Assembly (NCBI GenBank): GCA_013820975.1
Contig: JACDHQ010000043.1
Coordinates: 1 to 9,450 of the forward strand
Reading direction: 5' to 3'
From: Gemmatimonadaceae bacterium
Lineage (GTDB): Bacteria > Gemmatimonadota > Gemmatimonadetes > Gemmatimonadales > Gemmatimonadaceae
Length of the DNA stretch: 9,450 nucleotides
In this document: in pieces, positions 7,601 through 9,450 of the stretch
How the letters are laid out: the number at the start of each line of letters is the position of its first letter
Position numbering within the stretch: position 1 is the stretch's first letter
Program-made: the position numbers and the translations under genes
Notes under the pieces: model-generated
Seen by the model: only the letters and a program-made list of their open reading frames with translations
Databases searched by the model: none
Told to the model about the DNA's origin: nothing

Positions 7601-7923
7601 AGCACCGTTGCCGGCTGCCGTTGCGCAGCCGTGACGATCCACAGTGCATGCGGTGAGCGGCGGGCGAGGTGCCGCGCGAGTGTCGAGGCGACCGTCGCCG
7701 CCGGCACGTCGTCCCGCACCTCTATCGAGCAGGCGCGCAGTGCCCCCTTTCCCGCAATGAGCTCGGCGGCAGCGACCTGTTCCTCGATGCCGAGCGACGA
7801 ACGGAGGCCGGTCTCGACCGTAAGGGGCTCGCCGCTGAGCCCGAGGTGGCCAAGGAGTGTACGCAGCGTCGCCAGGTCGGCGCACGAAGCGAGCAGGATC
7901 GCGGCGGCACGATGAGTGAGCAC
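4660..7923 (-). CDS. Eco57I-like DNA adenine-N6 methyltransferase with target-recognition region
   Basis: This 1087-residue protein should methylate adenine in a specific DNA site. Order of parts: an unrecognised N-terminal domain (1-150); a helical region typical of type IIG/Eco57I enzymes (RLLFLAFLQAKGWLDND, 203-219); GRAFESLMASHERRASGTFYTP (327-348); the SAM-binding motif I LDPACGSGAF (403-412); IFGIDRDPTAVWLCELRLWLA (445-465); and the catalytic motif IV NPPW (633-636). A long Arg/Ala/Asp-rich insertion (about 505-610) separates motif I from motif IV. The C-terminal half looks like a TaqI-C/TRD specificity region: GVKCGLNEAFIV (829-840), LRPVIRGEHVRPW (873-885), and NTCYVLQSP (974-982). 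No PD-(D/E)xK nuclease motif is evident. The start is GTG without a Shine-Dalgarno site. The next gene downstream is the overlapping helicase, so the two probably act together in restriction or phage defence. Confidence 0.9.
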   Translation of the reverse strand: MLTHRAAAILLASCADLATLRTLLGHLGLSGEPLTVETGLRSSLGIEEQVAAAELIAGKGALRACSIEVRDDVPAATVASTLARHLARRSPHALWIVTAAQRQPATVLIAVPGVGSDMVSTLVAGRESVVDADAEALCLLAATPSGTGLDLAIHSRWAELLGREALNRRFYRTLERQVHALASEARGGRATDRSEVALLCSSRLLFLAFLQAKGWLDNDRAFLQRVYDDCVVGRGGVHRRVLRPLFFGTLNTPVRDRAPTARAFGRVPFLNGGLFAPVRVERGTNAPELGDATIGTFLRDVLGAYRFTASERHSTVAGAAVDPEMLGRAFESLMASHERRASGTFYTPSTFVARVADEGLLRAAGSLLPPGSTAVVEALRTGLGVPGALQPVARDALSRLTVLDPACGSGAFLVHALERLAGWHRLAGDVRPADAIRRDLLANSIFGIDRDPTAVWLCELRLWLAVAVECDETDPARVLPLPNLDRNIRVGDALAPLHRDAMPGVSAAPTREAERFAALRMRYARASGMRKQRAATALDTAERVLAITSIDRELDHVQARRRDVLAARRSRDLFGRRSTDSALDRDAASLRDRAAVLRRDRRRLLDGGALPFRYDAHFADVLAAGGFGAVIGNPPWVRLHRIPAADRAALRDRFTSLRAAAWTAGATAGGAGAGFAGQADLAALFVERAIRLLRPRGMLALLVPAKLWTALAGGGIRQLLASDTRIHAVEDCTDAPDLFDAVTYPSIIVAERMPMPSRSGRRATGYTSVAVHRGANVAQWRAPTSRLAFDDSPGSPWLLVPPAVRAAFDRVRAMGSPMSTAGFSRPIMGVKCGLNEAFIVRPGSSPGQHGRPPGVSSIQDGKGREGCVEASLLRPVIRGEHVRPWRIAAADEQIVWTHDCGGPLRTLPEHASRWLSPHRSRLSARSDVRGRGPWWSLHRTEGADARRARVVWADMTRSPRAAWLAPGDPSIPINTCYVLQSPTLLDAQAFTALFNSPLAAAWLRCLAEPARGGYRRMFAWTAALFPVPADWGRAREILAPLAVRAQAAHDAADAPSPADVLEATLDAYGLTRRRVAPLFEWNPDSSW

Positions 7924-7941
7924 ACGCCACGATCAGGCGGG

Positions 7942-7956
7942 TGGCCGCAGCGGCCA
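7942..7956. repeat. Short palindrome between glycosyltransferase and methyltransferase genes
   Basis: TGGCCGC-A-GCGGCCA is a 15-base perfect palindrome around one central base, lying 19 bases before the methyltransferase GTG start. It could be an operator-like site or a small hairpin. It lacks a T-run, so it is not a convincing terminator. No clear promoter is visible in the remainder of this 81-base gap. Confidence 0.3.
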
Positions 7957-8004
7957 GCATCAGATCGCTGCACGCGACTCCCGAACTGCGCGAGACGCGT
8001 TCTG

Positions 8005-9174
8005 CTACAGTCTGCGGCTGACCCCCGACACGTAGCTCCGCCCCTTCCACGCGACCCGCCGGCCGCGCAGCATCGCCGTGACGAAGATGTAGCCGAGCAC
8101 CACTGCGCCGAGCGGGAAGAGCAGGGCATAGCCAACCGGTTCACCCATGCGGCGGTACACCGCAACCATCCACACCAGCTGCGCGCCTGTCGCGAGCGCG
8201 GCAGCAGGAACGAGCGACCCCAGCGCCGAGCCGAGGAGCCCCAGCACGAGTACCACCAGCGGCGCGATGACGAGCAAGGGTGTACCAAGGAAGAGCAGGG
8301 GGAAGAGCACCCGGCCGAGCGCACCGAACGGCATCGCGTCGATGCCGCCGGCGTAGACATTCTTCCCCCAGCCGGCCACGAGCTCCTTCAGCGACGTGTA
8401 CATGCGGGTGCTGAGCTGTTGGGTGCCGAGCACCAGCCGCACGCGATGCCCTGCGGCGTGCATCACCTGCGCGAGCATGAGGTCGTCCACCACGGTGTGC
8501 CGCACCGCCGCATGGCCCCCGATCGCGTCGTACGCGCTGCGGCGCACCATCAGGCACTGGCCGTTCGCGATCACGTCGGAGGGACGCCGCGCGTTGTTCA
8601 CCCCCTCGGTGCCGCCAAAACGCAGGAAGAACAGCGAGAAGATCTGCGGTTGCACGAGACGCTCCCAGAAGCTCCCCAGCTCCTGCCGCCCCGCCACCGA
8701 GAGGAGGTCGGCGTCCATCGCCTGTTGCGCGGCGACGAGGCGGGGCAAAAGGTCGGGCGCATGCGCGGTATCGGCGTCGGCGAAGAGCAGCAGCTCGCCG
8801 GTCGCGTGGCGGGCGCCGGTCGTGCAGGCCCACTGCTTTCCGAACCAGCCATCGGGGAGCGCGTCGTTCATGATCACCCTCAGGCGCGAGTCGCCATCGG
8901 CAGCTTCACGTGCGCGTACGGCGGTTTCGTCCGTCGAGTGATCGTCCACGACGATCACCTCGAGGTCAGGGTACTCCGTCGCAAGCACCGTCCGAACGCA
9001 GCGCCCGATGTTGTGTGCCTCGTTCCGCGCGGGGATGATGATGCTGGTCCTGGGATGACCCGCCGGGAGGGGCACGACGTCGTCGAGCGAGCGCTGCCTG
9101 CGGGCCTGCCACGCACCGATCATGGGCAAGGCGACCCAGGGCAGTGCAGGGAGGAAGTCGCTGAGGGCAGGCAT
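8005..9174 (-). CDS. Family 2 glycosyltransferase, membrane-associated (HpnB/CrtQ-like)
   Basis: This 389-residue protein has a GT-A catalytic domain followed by C-terminal membrane segments. Motifs include SIIIPARNEAHNIG (44-57), VIVVDDHSTDETA (73-85, nucleotide-sugar binding), the LPDGWFGKQWA signature (106-116) shared with hopanoid-linked HpnB and carotenoid CrtQ proteins, the metal-binding DAD in FADADT (131-136), and the acceptor-side acidic pair VVDD (228-231). QLSTRMYTSLKELVAGWGKNVYAG (253-276) fits the SxRMYxS...GWxKNxYAG block of this group. Hydrophobic helices span about 290-317, 320-340 and 347-369, plus a short N-terminal one (7-20). It probably transfers a sugar to a lipid or carotenoid acceptor at the inner membrane; the acceptor is not identifiable. 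No hopanoid or carotenoid gene lies in the window. The ATG at 9174 lacks a clear Shine-Dalgarno. Confidence 0.88.
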   Translation of the reverse strand: MPALSDFLPALPWVALPMIGAWQARRQRSLDDVVPLPAGHPRTSIIIPARNEAHNIGRCVRTVLATEYPDLEVIVVDDHSTDETAVRAREAADGDSRLRVIMNDALPDGWFGKQWACTTGARHATGELLLFADADTAHAPDLLPRLVAAQQAMDADLLSVAGRQELGSFWERLVQPQIFSLFFLRFGGTEGVNNARRPSDVIANGQCLMVRRSAYDAIGGHAAVRHTVVDDLMLAQVMHAAGHRVRLVLGTQQLSTRMYTSLKELVAGWGKNVYAGGIDAMPFGALGRVLFPLLFLGTPLLVIAPLVVLVLGLLGSALGSLVPAAALATGAQLVWMVAVYRRMGEPVGYALLFPLGAVVLGYIFVTAMLRGRRVAWKGRSYVSGVSRRL

Positions 9175-9200
9175 CGCGCCGCAAGCTAGTCACCCATGAC

Positions 9201-9227
9201 GAGAGGGCGCCCGGTGGGCGCCCTCTC
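9201..9227 (-). terminator. 12-bp perfect-stem hairpin, probable terminator of the repeat-protein gene
   Basis: GAGAGGGCGCCC (9201-9212) and GGGCGCCCTCTC (9216-9227) are perfect inverted repeats around a 3-base loop. The hairpin begins 47 bases past the stop codon of the minus-strand repeat-protein gene and ends 26 bases before the glycosyltransferase start, the expected place for a terminator between two genes. No T-run follows on the minus strand, so termination could be inefficient or Rho-assisted. Confidence 0.55.
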
Positions 9228-9274
9228 TGCACTGCATTCGGTGATCCGCCCGGCGCACCGGACGGCCCGCGCTG

Positions 9275-9450
9275 TCAGCCGTCGCGGTTGGACGACCGGC
9301 CGCCGCTGCCGTCGAGCGAATCATGCGAGCCGGGCGATGCCTTGCGGGTCGCCGAGCTACCGATCCCCTCGTCATCTCGGTTGCCGCGATCGGTGCGAGC
9401 ACCTTCGGAACCGCCCTGCGAACCACCCTGCGAACCACCCTGCGAACCAC
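9275..9450 (-). CDS. C-terminus of a Gly/Ser/Gln-repeat hydrophilic protein (start outside window)
   Basis: Only the last 57 residues and the stop are visible; the frame is open to the window edge and has no start inside it. The visible part begins with four tandem tetrapeptides, GSQG three times then GSEG, followed by a polar tail rich in Gly, Ser, Arg and Asp that ends GGRSSNRDG. It has no Cys, Trp, Tyr or Phe and no hydrophobic segment, so it is probably disordered. GSQGG-type repeats recall the small Gly-rich stress-associated proteins (KGG/GsiB-like), but that is only a resemblance. I prefer this frame to the other minus-strand frame, which would read as Val/Arg-rich repeats. G/C at most third codon positions and a strong hairpin 47 bases downstream also support it. 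Confidence 0.6.
   Translation of the reverse strand, partial: GSQGGSQGGSQGGSEGARTDRGNRDDEGIGSSATRKASPGSHDSLDGSGGRSSNRDG
9416..9450. repeat. 12-bp tandem repeat encoding GSQG units
   Basis: CTGCGAACCACC occurs at 9416-9427 and 9428-9439, and again for 11 bases at 9440-9450, with a diverged copy at 9404-9415. On the minus strand each copy encodes the tetrapeptide GSQG. The 12-base length keeps the reading frame, so copy number can change without breaking the protein. The array continues beyond the window, so the total copy number is unknown. Confidence 0.85.

Noticed and set aside
5743..7656. Long open frame on the plus strand opposite the methyltransferase
   Set aside because: Its Arg/Gln/Pro-rich translation has no recognisable motif, while the opposite strand encodes a protein with clear methyltransferase motifs. 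Long antisense frames are common in high-GC DNA.
2228..7923. Calling the cassette a complete DISARM or BREX system
   Set aside because: Only a methyltransferase and a helicase are present. No DrmA, DrmB, DrmC, PglZ, BrxC or BrxL-like gene is in the window, and both flanks are unrelated genes.
7669..9189. Long open frame on the plus strand opposite the glycosyltransferase
   Set aside because: It spans the start of the methyltransferase and all of the glycosyltransferase, is rich in His/Arg/Glu, and has no domain. It is a shadow of the minus-strand genes.
9190..9450. Alternative minus-strand frame at the right edge (Val/Arg repeats)
   Set aside because: Its product would be very basic with poor codon bias, and it would end inside the hairpin region just before the glycosyltransferase. 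The GSQG frame is more protein-like and ends properly before the hairpin.

Overview
This is a strongly G+C-rich bacterial window with tightly packed genes. Seven protein-coding genes are complete or nearly so, and one gene runs off each edge. The mix suggests a soil-type high-GC Gram-negative: an ECF sigma factor with a zinc-finger anti-sigma partner, an AACC-N16-CGTCTC promoter, GTG starts and few Shine-Dalgarno sites. Gemmatimonadota is my best guess, but no rRNA or other phylogenetic marker is present to confirm it.

Layout, left to right. (1) Positions 1-1052 hold a stress-response regulatory unit on the minus strand: an ECF sigma factor (426-995) with a likely self-recognised promoter just upstream, overlapping by 4 bp (ATGA) the start of a membrane-anchored anti-sigma factor that leaves the window at base 1. 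(2) 1112-1771 (minus) is a HAD-family phosphatase, divergent from msrB, a methionine-R-sulfoxide reductase (1867-2280, plus). The short region between them has a TATAAT box and two alternative hairpins. (3) 2228-7923 (minus) is a two-gene cassette. It consists of a large Eco57I-like DNA adenine methyltransferase with its own target-recognition region (1087 aa), followed with overlapping ends by a SNF2-like superfamily 2 helicase (818 aa). The helicase runs 53 bp into the convergent msrB gene. (4) 8005-9174 (minus) is a membrane-associated family 2 glycosyltransferase of the HpnB/CrtQ type. (5) The right edge holds the C-terminus of a Gly/Ser/Gln-repeat protein, followed by a 12-bp perfect-stem hairpin.

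How the genes work together. The sigma/anti-sigma pair is a standard envelope or oxidative-stress switch. MsrB repairs oxidised protein methionine, but nothing in the sequence ties it to that sigma factor. The methyltransferase-helicase pair is the most interesting element. It resembles part of a restriction-like or DISARM-like anti-phage system: modification plus translocase, with no recognisable nuclease and none of the other DISARM genes in the window. The glycosyltransferase sits 81 bp upstream of the pair on the same strand and could share its transcript, though its predicted function (lipid or carotenoid glycosylation) is unrelated. No tRNA, rRNA, CRISPR array, insertion sequence or integrase was seen, and no gene-free stretch exceeds 300 bases.
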